DNA of 8,045 bases from SSS58A sp041648155 (GCA_041648155.1 JBAZPL010000116.1:1-8045); one strand, 5' to 3'; counted from the first letter of the stretch, positions 1-6,322 are shown. Translations and numbers: made by a program. The notes: generated by a model not told the origin, from the sequence alone.

Positions 1-135
1 GGTGACGACGGTGTGCCCGGCGTTCGCGCCCCCCTGGAATCTCACGACGACGTCATGAGCGCCCATGAGGAAATCGACGACCTTCGCCTTTCCCTCGTCG
101 CCCCACTGACCGCCCACGATAACCGTAGCAGGCAT
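1..135 (-). CDS. purA: Adenylosuccinate synthetase, N-terminal 45 residues (cut by window edge)
   Basis: The enzyme joins IMP and aspartate using GTP, the first committed step of AMP synthesis in the cytoplasm. The 45 visible residues begin MPATVIVGGQWGDEGKAKVV and run to GGANAGHTVVT, the classic N-terminus of the family. Asp13 and His41 fall at the numbers of the two catalytic residues in E. coli PurA. The ATG at 135 is preceded by AAGGAGA (143-149) with a 7-nt spacer, which fixes the start. One departure is seen: the phosphate loop reads GDEGKAK, where most family members have GDEGKGK, so residue 17 is Ala instead of Gly. The frame is open to the window edge; roughly nine-tenths of a normal protein of about 430 residues lies outside. 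It follows the terminator of the small secreted gene and probably has its own promoter. Confidence 0.95.
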   Translation of the reverse strand, partial: MPATVIVGGQWGDEGKAKVVDFLMGAHDVVVRFQGGANAGHTVVT

Positions 136-170
136 TGAATCTTCTCCTTCGCCGTGAAACAATCCGCCGT

Positions 171-199
171 AGTTTATGGCAAGGATGCCCCCGGCGCAA
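171..199 (-). promoter_or_regulatory. Candidate sigma70-type promoter for purA
   Basis: On the minus strand a TTGCGC hexamer (194-199) is separated by exactly 17 nt from TAAACT (171-176). The match to consensus is modest: three of six at -35 and four of six at -10. The position, about 35 nt upstream of the purA start and just after a terminator, makes a promoter likely somewhere here. The exact hexamers are an inference. Confidence 0.35.
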
Positions 200-204
200 T
201 TGAA

Positions 205-219
205 TATTTGCCGCAAATA
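205..219. repeat. Perfect 15-bp inverted repeat upstream of purA (TATTTGC-C-GCAAATA)
   Basis: Two perfect 7-bp arms (205-211 and 213-219) flank a single central base. It lies 5 bp upstream of the candidate purA -35 hexamer and overlaps the T-rich tail of the preceding terminator. It could be an operator for a dimeric regulator of purA or simply part of the terminator region. I do not recognise the motif as the site of a specific regulator. Confidence 0.4.
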
Positions 220-246
220 AATGCCGCCTCCCGATGAGGAGACGGC
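213..246 (-). terminator. Rho-independent terminator of the small secreted protein gene
   Basis: Read on the minus strand, GCCGTCTCC (238-246) pairs with GGAGGCGGC (223-231) around the 6-nt loop TCATCG. This gives a 9-bp GC-rich stem with one G-U pair. A T-rich stretch, ATTTATTTG, follows immediately (from 222 downwards). The stem begins 34 nt after the stop codon of the 281-682 gene. Read on the plus strand the stem is not followed by a T tract, so the signal is directional. Confidence 0.75.
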
Positions 247-280
247 TCGCTTCGATTGGAAGCCCCTTGGCCGCTATTCT

Positions 281-682
281 CTATTCTTCAAAGAGCGATT
301 TCAGTATGCCCCAGGTCCCCCGATCGATCGAGTTCGGCACGTTCATCGGATCGCCGGGATTGCTGTACTCCAATCCGACATCGGGCACTCCGTCGCCGTT
401 TCCGTCGCCGATCTCGTCCCCGTTCGGATAGCCGTCTCCATCCGAGTCTTTCAGCGCGAGGGCGATGTTCCACGAGTAGCCGTTCTTCCTGAAGTCGGAG
501 CCGAAGCTGTTGAGATCCGCGGAAACCGGTGCCGCCGATTTGTGGCAGATCAGGCATTTGTAACGCCGGTAAACGGGGAGGGATCGCATATACTCATCCC
601 TGCTCTTGAGCTCGCCGGCAATGGATATGACGGCGGCAAGAACGAGTATGATTGTAACGTTAACCTTTAGCTTTGGGCGCAC
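281..682 (-). CDS. Small exported CxxCH protein with aspartate-rich Ca2+-type loops (temptin-like)
   Basis: This predicted protein has 133 residues. Residues 7-22 (VNVTIILVLAAVISIA) form a hydrophobic signal peptide or membrane anchor, so it should act outside the cytoplasmic membrane. A CLICH motif at Cys43-Cys46-His47 fits covalent c-type heme attachment. It is followed by LNSFGSDFRKNGYSW (57-71) and then by KDSDGDGYPNGDEIGDGNGD (78-97), two DxDxDG-type loops like thrombospondin type 3 or EF-hand repeats. The order Cys pair, FGxDF, Trp, DSDGDGxxNGxE resembles the C-terminal domain of temptin-type proteins, in which the cysteines may form a disulfide and not bind heme. The tail ends RGTWGILKSLFEE. 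The GTG start at 682 follows GGAGGT by 4 nt, and the frame upstream of it overlaps the aminotransferase gene without resemblance to anything. It has its own promoter and terminator. Partners and role are unknown. Confidence 0.8.
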   Translation of the reverse strand: MRPKLKVNVTIILVLAAVISIAGELKSRDEYMRSLPVYRRYKCLICHKSAAPVSADLNSFGSDFRKNGYSWNIALALKDSDGDGYPNGDEIGDGNGDGVPDVGLEYSNPGDPMNVPNSIDRGTWGILKSLFEE

Positions 683-686
683 CCAT

Positions 687-692
687 ACCTCC
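687..692 (-). promoter_or_regulatory. Shine-Dalgarno site that sets a GTG start
   Basis: GGAGGT lies 4 nt before the GTG at 682. An ATG at 686 directly abuts the Shine-Dalgarno site and is out of frame; it would give only eight codons before TAA, so GTG is preferred as the start of the secreted protein. Confidence 0.65.
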
Positions 693-706
693 AATTTTCT
701 AACTAT

Positions 707-735
707 ATTATAACATTGATAGTTGCAACTGTCAA
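707..735 (-). promoter_or_regulatory. Fully consensus sigma70 promoter (TTGACA-17-TATAAT)
   Basis: On the minus strand TTGACA (730-735) and TATAAT (707-712) both match the consensus at six of six positions, with the optimal 17-bp spacer. The predicted start is A700 or G699, leaving a leader of about 18 nt before the GTG at 682. The surrounding AT-rich patch contrasts with the GC-rich genes. It drives the small secreted protein gene. The -35 hexamer contains the TGA stop codon of the upstream aminotransferase gene. Confidence 0.85.
716..735. promoter_or_regulatory. Candidate operator: 20-bp imperfect palindrome over the -35 and spacer
   Basis: The minus strand reads TTGACAGTTG followed by CAACTATCAA. 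Nine of ten positions pair across the dyad; the exception is 720/731. The central 10 bp (721-730, AGTTGCAACT) are a perfect palindrome. The site covers the whole -35 hexamer and much of the spacer, so a bound dimer would be expected to block RNA polymerase. The size and symmetry suit a helix-turn-helix dimer such as a MarR-type repressor, but I cannot name the regulator. Confidence 0.5.
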
Positions 736-1874
736 GCCCCGATCCACGAAAAAACGCCGATGTTCGCTTCCCGCATGCGCGCCACGGCGGAAGCGACATC
801 GACCGAGACCCCGCATTCCCCCAGCGCCTTTCCGAGCGCCGATACGAGCCCTTCGAGCGTCTTAGAGCCGTGCAGGCCCAGAAAACCGGTGCGCAGGACC
901 CTTCCCTTGAGATCGTCCTGCCCGTCCGCCGCAACGAATCCCTCCTGCTCGAGACAGGCGAGAACCCGCTCTCCCTGACATTCTCGAGGGAGCACGAGAA
1001 CCTGCACGGCCGAGGAAGGATTCTTTGAGAAAGATTCAAGCGAGAGGTGTTCCGCCGCCGCCAAAAAAGCTTCTGATGCCGTCCGGTGCCTCGAAATCAC
1101 CTTCTCGAATCCGAGCGCTCTCATGCTCCGGAGGGATCGATGCATGATCTGAATCGTGCTTATCGCGGGAGTGAAGGGCGTATCGCCGCCGACTGCCGCG
1201 AGCCGCGCGCGATTGAAATCGAAGTAATACGCGCCCTTCGGCCGCCTCCCCACGAGCCCGAGCGCCCGTTTCCCCAGGGCCGCGAAGCTCACGCCCGGCG
1301 GAGCGGCGAGAGATTTCTGGCTCGCGCCTATCGCAAGGTCGATTCCCCATTCCTCCATCCTGAAATCCTCCGCCCCGAGCGAGGAGATCGCGTCAACTAT
1401 CATGATCGGCCGGTCCCCGCGGAGCCGCCCGACAAGCTCCTCCAGGGGGAACAGCATCCCCGTCGACGATTCGACGTGCGTGAGAGCGACAAATTCGGGC
1501 CGCTCGCGGCTGATTCTCTCCGCGACCGAATCGACGTCGATCCCCATCCCGCCTTCGAATCTCAGCACGGAGGTTCGGCACTCGTATGCGTCGCAAATCT
1601 CGGCCCACCTGCGCCCGAACTTCCCCCCCGATACGACGAGAACGCGCGATCCGGGGACCGTCACGTTTGCGACGGCGGCCTCCATGGCGCCCGTGCCCGA
1701 AGAGGTGAGAAGATAGACGGGGGACGACGTATGAAGAAGCTCCTGCAGAGCGGATTCGCATTCCCGAACGATGTTCCTGAATTCGCCGGACCGGTGATGA
1801 AGCGCCTGAAGGTCTTTCCACGCCTCCGGAGCGACGTGAACGGGCCCCGGGCTCACGATGACGGTGTCGCGCAT
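732..1874 (-). CDS. Class V PLP-dependent aminotransferase (alanine-glyoxylate / serine-pyruvate type)
   Basis: This 380-residue protein has the length and motifs of the small archaeal-type branch of class V aminotransferases. The N-terminus carries SPGPVHV (8-14). GTGAMEAA (60-67) should bind the cofactor phosphate. VESSTG (134-139) precedes VDAISSLGAED (160-170), whose Asp161 should contact the PLP pyridine nitrogen. GASQKSLAAPPG (183-194) contains the Schiff-base Lys187. RTGFLG (328-333) is at the place of the substrate-carboxylate arginine; relatives often read RIGHMG. Likely reactions are amino transfer between alanine, serine or a similar donor and glyoxylate, pyruvate or a phosphorylated keto acid. 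The exact substrate cannot be read from the sequence. The ATG at 1874 follows a GAGAGG Shine-Dalgarno region 13 nt after the yihA stop, so co-transcription with yihA is likely. The upstream extension of the open frame to 2237 is low-complexity Arg/Ser and overlaps yihA, so it was not used. Confidence 0.92.
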   Translation of the reverse strand: MRDTVIVSPGPVHVAPEAWKDLQALHHRSGEFRNIVRECESALQELLHTSSPVYLLTSSGTGAMEAAVANVTVPGSRVLVVSGGKFGRRWAEICDAYECRTSVLRFEGGMGIDVDSVAERISRERPEFVALTHVESSTGMLFPLEELVGRLRGDRPIMIVDAISSLGAEDFRMEEWGIDLAIGASQKSLAAPPGVSFAALGKRALGLVGRRPKGAYYFDFNRARLAAVGGDTPFTPAISTIQIMHRSLRSMRALGFEKVISRHRTASEAFLAAAEHLSLESFSKNPSSAVQVLVLPRECQGERVLACLEQEGFVAADGQDDLKGRVLRTGFLGLHGSKTLEGLVSALGKALGECGVSVDVASAVARMREANIGVFSWIGA

Positions 1875-1887
1875 GCCCACCTCTCCC

Positions 1888-2550
1888 CTATCGGATCCGT
1901 TCCATGATCCAGCGCCAGAGATCCTCTCTTCCTTCGCCCGTTTTCGCCGAGAAGAAGAGGGCCGGCGCCGCCGCGCCCACGCTTCCTCCGGCGGCCGGCT
2001 CCTCGCCGACGTCCCGCTTGTCGATCGCCGCGATCCGGGCGATCCCCTCGACGCTCTCGTTGAACTCCCGAACCGCGCGAAAACGATCGGCATTCGATAT
2101 CTTGTCCACCTTCGTGAAAACGACGATGAACGGCCTCTCGCTCCCGGCGATGTGCTCGATCCTTTCGACGTCCTCCTTCGATGGCGCGTGCCGCGCGTCG
2201 ACGAGCTGCACGACGCCGGCGAGAGCCGAACGTTCATCGATATAGGTGTCGATGATCCTCAGCCAGTCCTTCCGCGTCTCCGAGGAGAGCCGCGCGAAGC
2301 CGTAGCCCGGAAAGTCGACGAGGTAAAAGCGGTCGTTGACGGCGTAGAAATTCATCGTCCGCGTCTTGCCGGGTTCATTGCTGATGCGGGCGAAGTTCTT
2401 CCGCTCGAAGAGGGTGTTGAGGAGCGACGATTTCCCGACGTTCGATCTCCCCGAAACGGCGATCTCCTTCCACGGAGATTTCGGGAATCGCGCGGCATCC
2501 AGCGTCGTGCAGGCGACGGCGAGGCTTCGTATCTTCAAGACTGGCGGCAT
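1888..2550 (-). CDS. engB: Ribosome-biogenesis GTPase YihA/EngB (YsxC)
   Basis: This 220-residue TRAFAC-class GTPase helps assemble the large ribosomal subunit and is essential in several bacteria. The G motifs are in order: G1 GRSNVGKS (34-41), the G2 region NEPGKTRTMNFY (58-69) typical of this family, G3 DFPGYG (79-84), G4 TKVD (146-149) and G5 SAKTG (201-205). Homologues are usually near 195-200 residues. The extra length lies at about residues 175-196, where a Gly/Ala-rich stretch (GEEPAAGGSVGAAA) sits just before G5. The start codon comes 1 nt after the lon stop codon and I see no convincing Shine-Dalgarno site, which suggests translational coupling to lon. A lon-yihA pairing is known in other bacteria, including Bacillus (lonA-ysxC). 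Confidence 0.96.
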   Translation of the reverse strand: MPPVLKIRSLAVACTTLDAARFPKSPWKEIAVSGRSNVGKSSLLNTLFERKNFARISNEPGKTRTMNFYAVNDRFYLVDFPGYGFARLSSETRKDWLRIIDTYIDERSALAGVVQLVDARHAPSKEDVERIEHIAGSERPFIVVFTKVDKISNADRFRAVREFNESVEGIARIAAIDKRDVGEEPAAGGSVGAAAPALFFSAKTGEGREDLWRWIMERIR

Positions 2551-2551
2551 G

Positions 2552-4972
2552 TCAATTGGCCGGCTTGCGAATCTGGCTTCCGAAGAAGCCGCCGATGTCC
2601 CGCCGATGCTCGATTCCCCAGTCGAGCTTTTTCGTGAGCACGTGCTCGAGCACCTGGTCCATCGAATCGGCCACCGCGATCTTCAGGTTCTTGCGAACCT
2701 CTTCGGGGAGCTCCTTGATGTTCTTCTCGTTCCCCTTGGGGAGGATGAGTTTCTTCACTCCCGCCCTGAGCGCGGCGACCGATTTCTCGTTGATGCCGCC
2801 GACGGGGAGCACCTTTCCGCGGAGAGTCACCTCTCCCGTCATCGCGATGTTGCGATTCACCGGAATGTCGAAAAACGCCGAGATGAGCGCCGTCGCGATG
2901 GCGACTCCGGCGCTCGGGCCGTCCTTCGGGATGGCTCCCTCGGGCACGTGAACGTGAACGTCGATCGAGGAGAAGAAATCGTTTTCAAGAGGAAGCATGC
3001 GGGCCTTGTTCCGCGCGAAGCTCAGCGCGATCTTGGCCGATTCCTGCATGACCTCGCCGAGCTGGCCGGTGAGAATGAGTTGTCCCTTGCCCGGCATGAG
3101 CGTCACCTCGATGTTGAGGATCTCGCCCCCCGCCTCGGTCCACGCGAGCCCCGTGGTGACGCCTACCGATTCATGCTCGTCTATCTCGCTGTCGGAATAC
3201 TTCGGAATGCCGAGGTAGCTTTCAAGGTGTTTGCGCGTGATCCGAATGGTCCGCGAGGCATCCTGCTCGGCGCCGGAGGCGAGCTTGCGCGCGACCTTGC
3301 GGCAGATGGACGCGAGCTCCCGCTCGAGGTTCCGGACCCCCGCCTCCCGCGTATAGAGCCGTATGAGATCGGTCATCGTCCCCGTCGATATCCGCAGCTG
3401 CCCGGGTTTTATCCCGTGCTGCTTCATCTGCTTCGGGAGAAGGAATTTCTGCGCGATCGCGAGCTTCTCGTGCAGGAGATATCCCGGGAGCCGGATGACC
3501 TCCATGCGGTCCTGGAGCGCCGGCGGAATCGTGTACATGACGTTCGCCGTCGTGATGAACATCACCTCGCTCAGATCGAATTCGACCTCGAGGAAGTGAT
3601 CGCTGAAATGCTTGTTCTGGTCGGGGTCGAGCACCTCGAGAAGCGCAGCCGAGGGATCCCCCCGGAAGTCCGCCCCGACCTTGTCGATCTCATCGAGGAG
3701 AAACACGGGATTCTTGCTCCCCGCCTTCCGCACCATCTGGATGATGCGGCCGGGAAGAGAGCCGATATACGTCCTTCGATGCCCCCGTATCTCCGCCTCG
3801 TCCCGGATGCCCCCGAGAGAGATCCTGACGAAATTGCGCCCGACGGCGTCTGCGATCGAATGCCCGAGGGAGGTCTTCCCGACCCCCGGCGGACCGACGA
3901 AGCAGAGGATCGGGCCCCTGAGATTCCCGACGAGCTTTACGACCGAGAGGAATTCGAGGATGCGCTCCTTGACCTTGGCGAGGCCGTAATGATCGGCGTC
4001 GAGCTTCGCCTTCACCTGATCGAGATCGAGGTTGTCGTGCGTCCGCTTGCGCCACGGAAGCGACGAGAGCGTTTCGATATAATTGCGGACGACGGTCGCC
4101 TCCGGCGCCATCGGAGACATCGTTCTGAGCCGGTCGAGCTCCCGGTACGCCATCTTCTCCGCCTCGCGGCTCATCCCCGCTTTCCGTATCTTCCGCTTGA
4201 TGTCGGTATATTCCTCGAATTCCTCTCCCTGGCCGAGCTCCTTCTTGATCGCCTTCATCTTCTCGTGGAGGAAAAGCTCCCGCTGCGTTTTCTGGACCTG
4301 GCTCGAAACCTTCTCGTCGATGTCCTTCTCGACCTTGAGGAGCTGGAGCTCCTCGGAGAGAATACGGTGAATGGCCATGAGGCGTTCCTCGACGTCGTAC
4401 GCTTCGAGCAGCCGCTGCTTTTCGTCGTTATGGACGAGGAGATGCGCGGCGATCGTATCGGCGAGAACCGAGCGATCCTCGATCGACTGGAGCGAGAGAA
4501 GCACTTCGTTCGGCAGCCGCGGATTCATCCGCACGTAGTCGGTGAAGAGGTATTCGACCCGGCGCATGAGCGCTTCGAGCTCGCGGGTATCGCGGTCGTC
4601 GACCTCAATCTCCTCGATGCGCGCGGCGAAGTAGTTGTCCTCCTCGAAATACTCGTGGATGCGCGCGCGGCTCACGCCTTCGAGCATGACCTTGATCGTC
4701 CCGTCGGGAAGACTGATGTGATGAAAAATCTTCACGACCGTTCCGACGAGAAAGAGATCATCCGGCCCGGGCTCGTTCACCGATGCGTTCTTCTGCGTGA
4801 CGACGACGAGGTTCTTGTCGGTCTTGATCGCGCGCTCGACCGCGTTCACCGAAGGCTGCCGGCCGACGAGAATGGCCGTCGCCATCGAGGGAAATATCAC
4901 GACGTCGCGCAGGGGAATGATCGGATAGACGCTCCCCCGTTCTTCACGGTCCTTGTTGGAATTGAGTCTCAT
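2552..4972 (-). CDS. lon: ATP-dependent protease La (LonA)
   Basis: Lon unfolds and degrades misfolded proteins and selected regulators as a soluble homohexamer. At 806 residues it has the full LonA plan. The N-terminal substrate-binding domain starts with YPIIPLRDVVIFP (16-28). A helical, coiled-coil-rich segment follows (about 180-310). The AAA+ module has Walker A GPPGVGKT (360-367), Walker B VFLLDEID (423-430) and sensor-2 region REAGVRNLER (542-551). The C-terminal protease domain has the catalytic dyad Ser687 in PKDGPSAG (682-689) and Lys730 in GGINEK (725-730), 43 residues apart as in E. coli Lon (679 and 722). After Lys730 the sequence reads SVAALRAG where many relatives have xxAAHRAG, so a common His is Leu here. 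The start at 4972 has a weak GGTGA upstream. It lies 45 nt after clpX and overlaps nothing. The gene contains no TTA, CTA or TCA codon, which leaves a long open antisense frame. Confidence 0.98.
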   Translation of the reverse strand: MRLNSNKDREERGSVYPIIPLRDVVIFPSMATAILVGRQPSVNAVERAIKTDKNLVVVTQKNASVNEPGPDDLFLVGTVVKIFHHISLPDGTIKVMLEGVSRARIHEYFEEDNYFAARIEEIEVDDRDTRELEALMRRVEYLFTDYVRMNPRLPNEVLLSLQSIEDRSVLADTIAAHLLVHNDEKQRLLEAYDVEERLMAIHRILSEELQLLKVEKDIDEKVSSQVQKTQRELFLHEKMKAIKKELGQGEEFEEYTDIKRKIRKAGMSREAEKMAYRELDRLRTMSPMAPEATVVRNYIETLSSLPWRKRTHDNLDLDQVKAKLDADHYGLAKVKERILEFLSVVKLVGNLRGPILCFVGPPGVGKTSLGHSIADAVGRNFVRISLGGIRDEAEIRGHRRTYIGSLPGRIIQMVRKAGSKNPVFLLDEIDKVGADFRGDPSAALLEVLDPDQNKHFSDHFLEVEFDLSEVMFITTANVMYTIPPALQDRMEVIRLPGYLLHEKLAIAQKFLLPKQMKQHGIKPGQLRISTGTMTDLIRLYTREAGVRNLERELASICRKVARKLASGAEQDASRTIRITRKHLESYLGIPKYSDSEIDEHESVGVTTGLAWTEAGGEILNIEVTLMPGKGQLILTGQLGEVMQESAKIALSFARNKARMLPLENDFFSSIDVHVHVPEGAIPKDGPSAGVAIATALISAFFDIPVNRNIAMTGEVTLRGKVLPVGGINEKSVAALRAGVKKLILPKGNEKNIKELPEEVRKNLKIAVADSMDQVLEHVLTKKLDWGIEHRRDIGGFFGSQIRKPAN

Positions 4973-5017
4973 TCGATTTCACCGCCGCTTGGTTGGGGAA
5001 AGGTCTCCGGCACGAGG

Positions 5018-6271
5018 CTACTGCGCCTTGAGCTCCCGGTCCTTGTCGAGAAACATCTGGGGCTCGTCCCGGTTGACGACCGTTTCCTCCGTTATGAGGA
5101 TTTTGCGAACGTTGGGGTGCGAAGGAATATCGTACATGATGTGGAGCATCGTCTCCTCGATGATCGCGCGCAAGCCGCGCGCTCCCGTCTTGCGCTCCAT
5201 CGCGAGCTTCGCGATCGATTGCAGCGCGGCCGGCGTGAACTCGAGCTCGACTTCCTCCATATCGAAGAGCTTCCGGTACTGCTTTACGAGCGCGTTTTTC
5301 GGCTTGATCATGATATCCATGAGCGCCTGCTCGTCGAGGTCGTGGAGTGGGGCCACGATCGGGAGCCGCCCCACGAGCTCCGGTATCAATCCGTACTTGA
5401 TGAGATCGTCCGGCTGGACGAATTTCAAAATCTCGCTCGAATCCTTCTTGTAGCCCGGGCCGCGCTCGGCGCCGAAGCCGATGACCTTCTTGCCCACCCT
5501 CCGCTCGACGATCTCGTCGAGACCCTGGAACGCGCCTCCGCAGACGAAGAGGATGTTCTTCGTGTTGACCTCGATGAACTTCTGCTGCGGGTGCTTGCGC
5601 CCCCCCTGCGGGGGCACGTTGGCGACGGTCCCCTCGAGGATCTTGAGGAGCGCCTGCTGCACGCCCTCGCCGGAGACGTCCCGGGTGATCGAAGCGCTCT
5701 CGCTCTTCCGCGAGATCTTATCGATCTCGTCTATGTACACGATGCCCCGCTCGGTCGCGGCGAGGTTGTAATCGGCGTTCTGAAGGAGCCGGACGAGAAT
5801 GTTCTCGACGTCCTCCCCGACGTATCCGGCCTCGGTAAGGCACGTCGCATCGGCGATCGCGAAGGGGACCTTGAGGTACCGGGCGAGCGTCTGCGCCAGC
5901 AGCGTCTTCCCGACGCCGGTGGGCCCGAGGAGCAGAATGTTGCTCTTGTCGATCTCGACGTCGTCGGCCCGCCGCTCGTGGCGGATGCGCTTGTAATGGT
6001 TGTAGACCGCCACCGAGAGAACGATCTTCGCCTGCTCCTGCCCGACCACGTACCCATCGATGAAATCCTTTATTTCCTTCGGCTTCGGGAAATGCTCGAC
6101 GTCCCAGAGCATTGTCCCCGACATTTCCTCCTCGAGGATGTCGCTGCACAGCCTGATGCATTCGTTGCAAATGTATACGGAAGGCCCGGATACCAGCTTC
6201 GCGACCTCGTCCTGGCCCCTCCCGCAGAAAGAGCACCGTATCGCCTTCGGAGCAAGCTGCTTTTTCTTCAT
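5018..6271 (-). CDS. clpX: ClpX, ATP-dependent unfoldase subunit of the ClpXP protease
   Basis: ClpX recognises tagged or native substrates, unfolds them with ATP and threads them into ClpP. The protein has 417 residues. The N-terminal zinc-binding domain carries Cys13, Cys16, Cys35 and Cys38. The AAA+ domain has Walker A GPTGVGKT (116-123), the pore-1 loop GYVG (149-152), Walker B IVYIDEID (177-184), the RKH loop (225-227), the ClpP-docking IGF tripeptide (264-266) and sensor-2 GARG (363-366). The IGF motif shows that it should pair with the ClpP encoded just upstream. The ATG at 6271 follows GGAGAA (6276-6281). A -10 box in the gap after clpP suggests that it can also be transcribed from its own promoter. 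Confidence 0.98.
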   Translation of the reverse strand: MKKKQLAPKAIRCSFCGRGQDEVAKLVSGPSVYICNECIRLCSDILEEEMSGTMLWDVEHFPKPKEIKDFIDGYVVGQEQAKIVLSVAVYNHYKRIRHERRADDVEIDKSNILLLGPTGVGKTLLAQTLARYLKVPFAIADATCLTEAGYVGEDVENILVRLLQNADYNLAATERGIVYIDEIDKISRKSESASITRDVSGEGVQQALLKILEGTVANVPPQGGRKHPQQKFIEVNTKNILFVCGGAFQGLDEIVERRVGKKVIGFGAERGPGYKKDSSEILKFVQPDDLIKYGLIPELVGRLPIVAPLHDLDEQALMDIMIKPKNALVKQYRKLFDMEEVELEFTPAALQSIAKLAMERKTGARGLRAIIEETMLHIMYDIPSHPNVRKILITEETVVNRDEPQMFLDKDRELKAQ

Positions 6272-6316
6272 CCGATTCTCCGCCCTTCCCCCGGGCTATG
6301 TGCGGTCATCCATCGT

Positions 6317-6322
6317 ATTATA
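6317..6322 (-). promoter_or_regulatory. Candidate -10 element of a clpX promoter
   Basis: A perfect TATAAT on the minus strand, in context GTGTATAATACG, lies 45 nt upstream of the clpX start in an otherwise GC-rich gap. I find no good -35 hexamer at 16-18 nt upstream; the nearest TTG-containing hexamer (TTGCGG) is 21 nt away. It may be a weak or activator-dependent promoter, or chance. Confidence 0.4.

Noticed and set aside
660..686. ATG at 686 as an alternative start or leader peptide
   Set aside because: It touches the Shine-Dalgarno sequence with no spacer, is out of frame with the secreted protein and meets TAA after eight codons.
716..735. FNR-type site at the 716-735 palindrome
   Set aside because: TTGAT and a TCAA-type half-site are present, but they are separated by far more than the 4-bp spacer of FNR sites.
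716..735. Palindrome as a terminator for the aminotransferase
   Set aside because: The dyad has no loop and low GC content, and no T tract follows directly. An operator is the better reading.
683..1039. N-terminal extension of the small secreted protein up to 1039
   Set aside because: It would overlap the aminotransferase gene and cross the consensus promoter. A GTG with GGAGGT directly precedes the signal-like hydrophobic segment.
1875..2237. N-terminal extension of the aminotransferase up to 2237
   Set aside because: The added residues are Arg/Ser-rich low-complexity sequence lying fully within the yihA coding region in another frame. Family members begin near the ATG at 1874, which has a ribosome binding site.
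1858..2637. Plus-strand open frame opposite yihA
   Set aside because: It is antisense to a conserved GTPase with all G motifs, and its own translation is Arg/Pro/Asp-rich with no recognisable feature.
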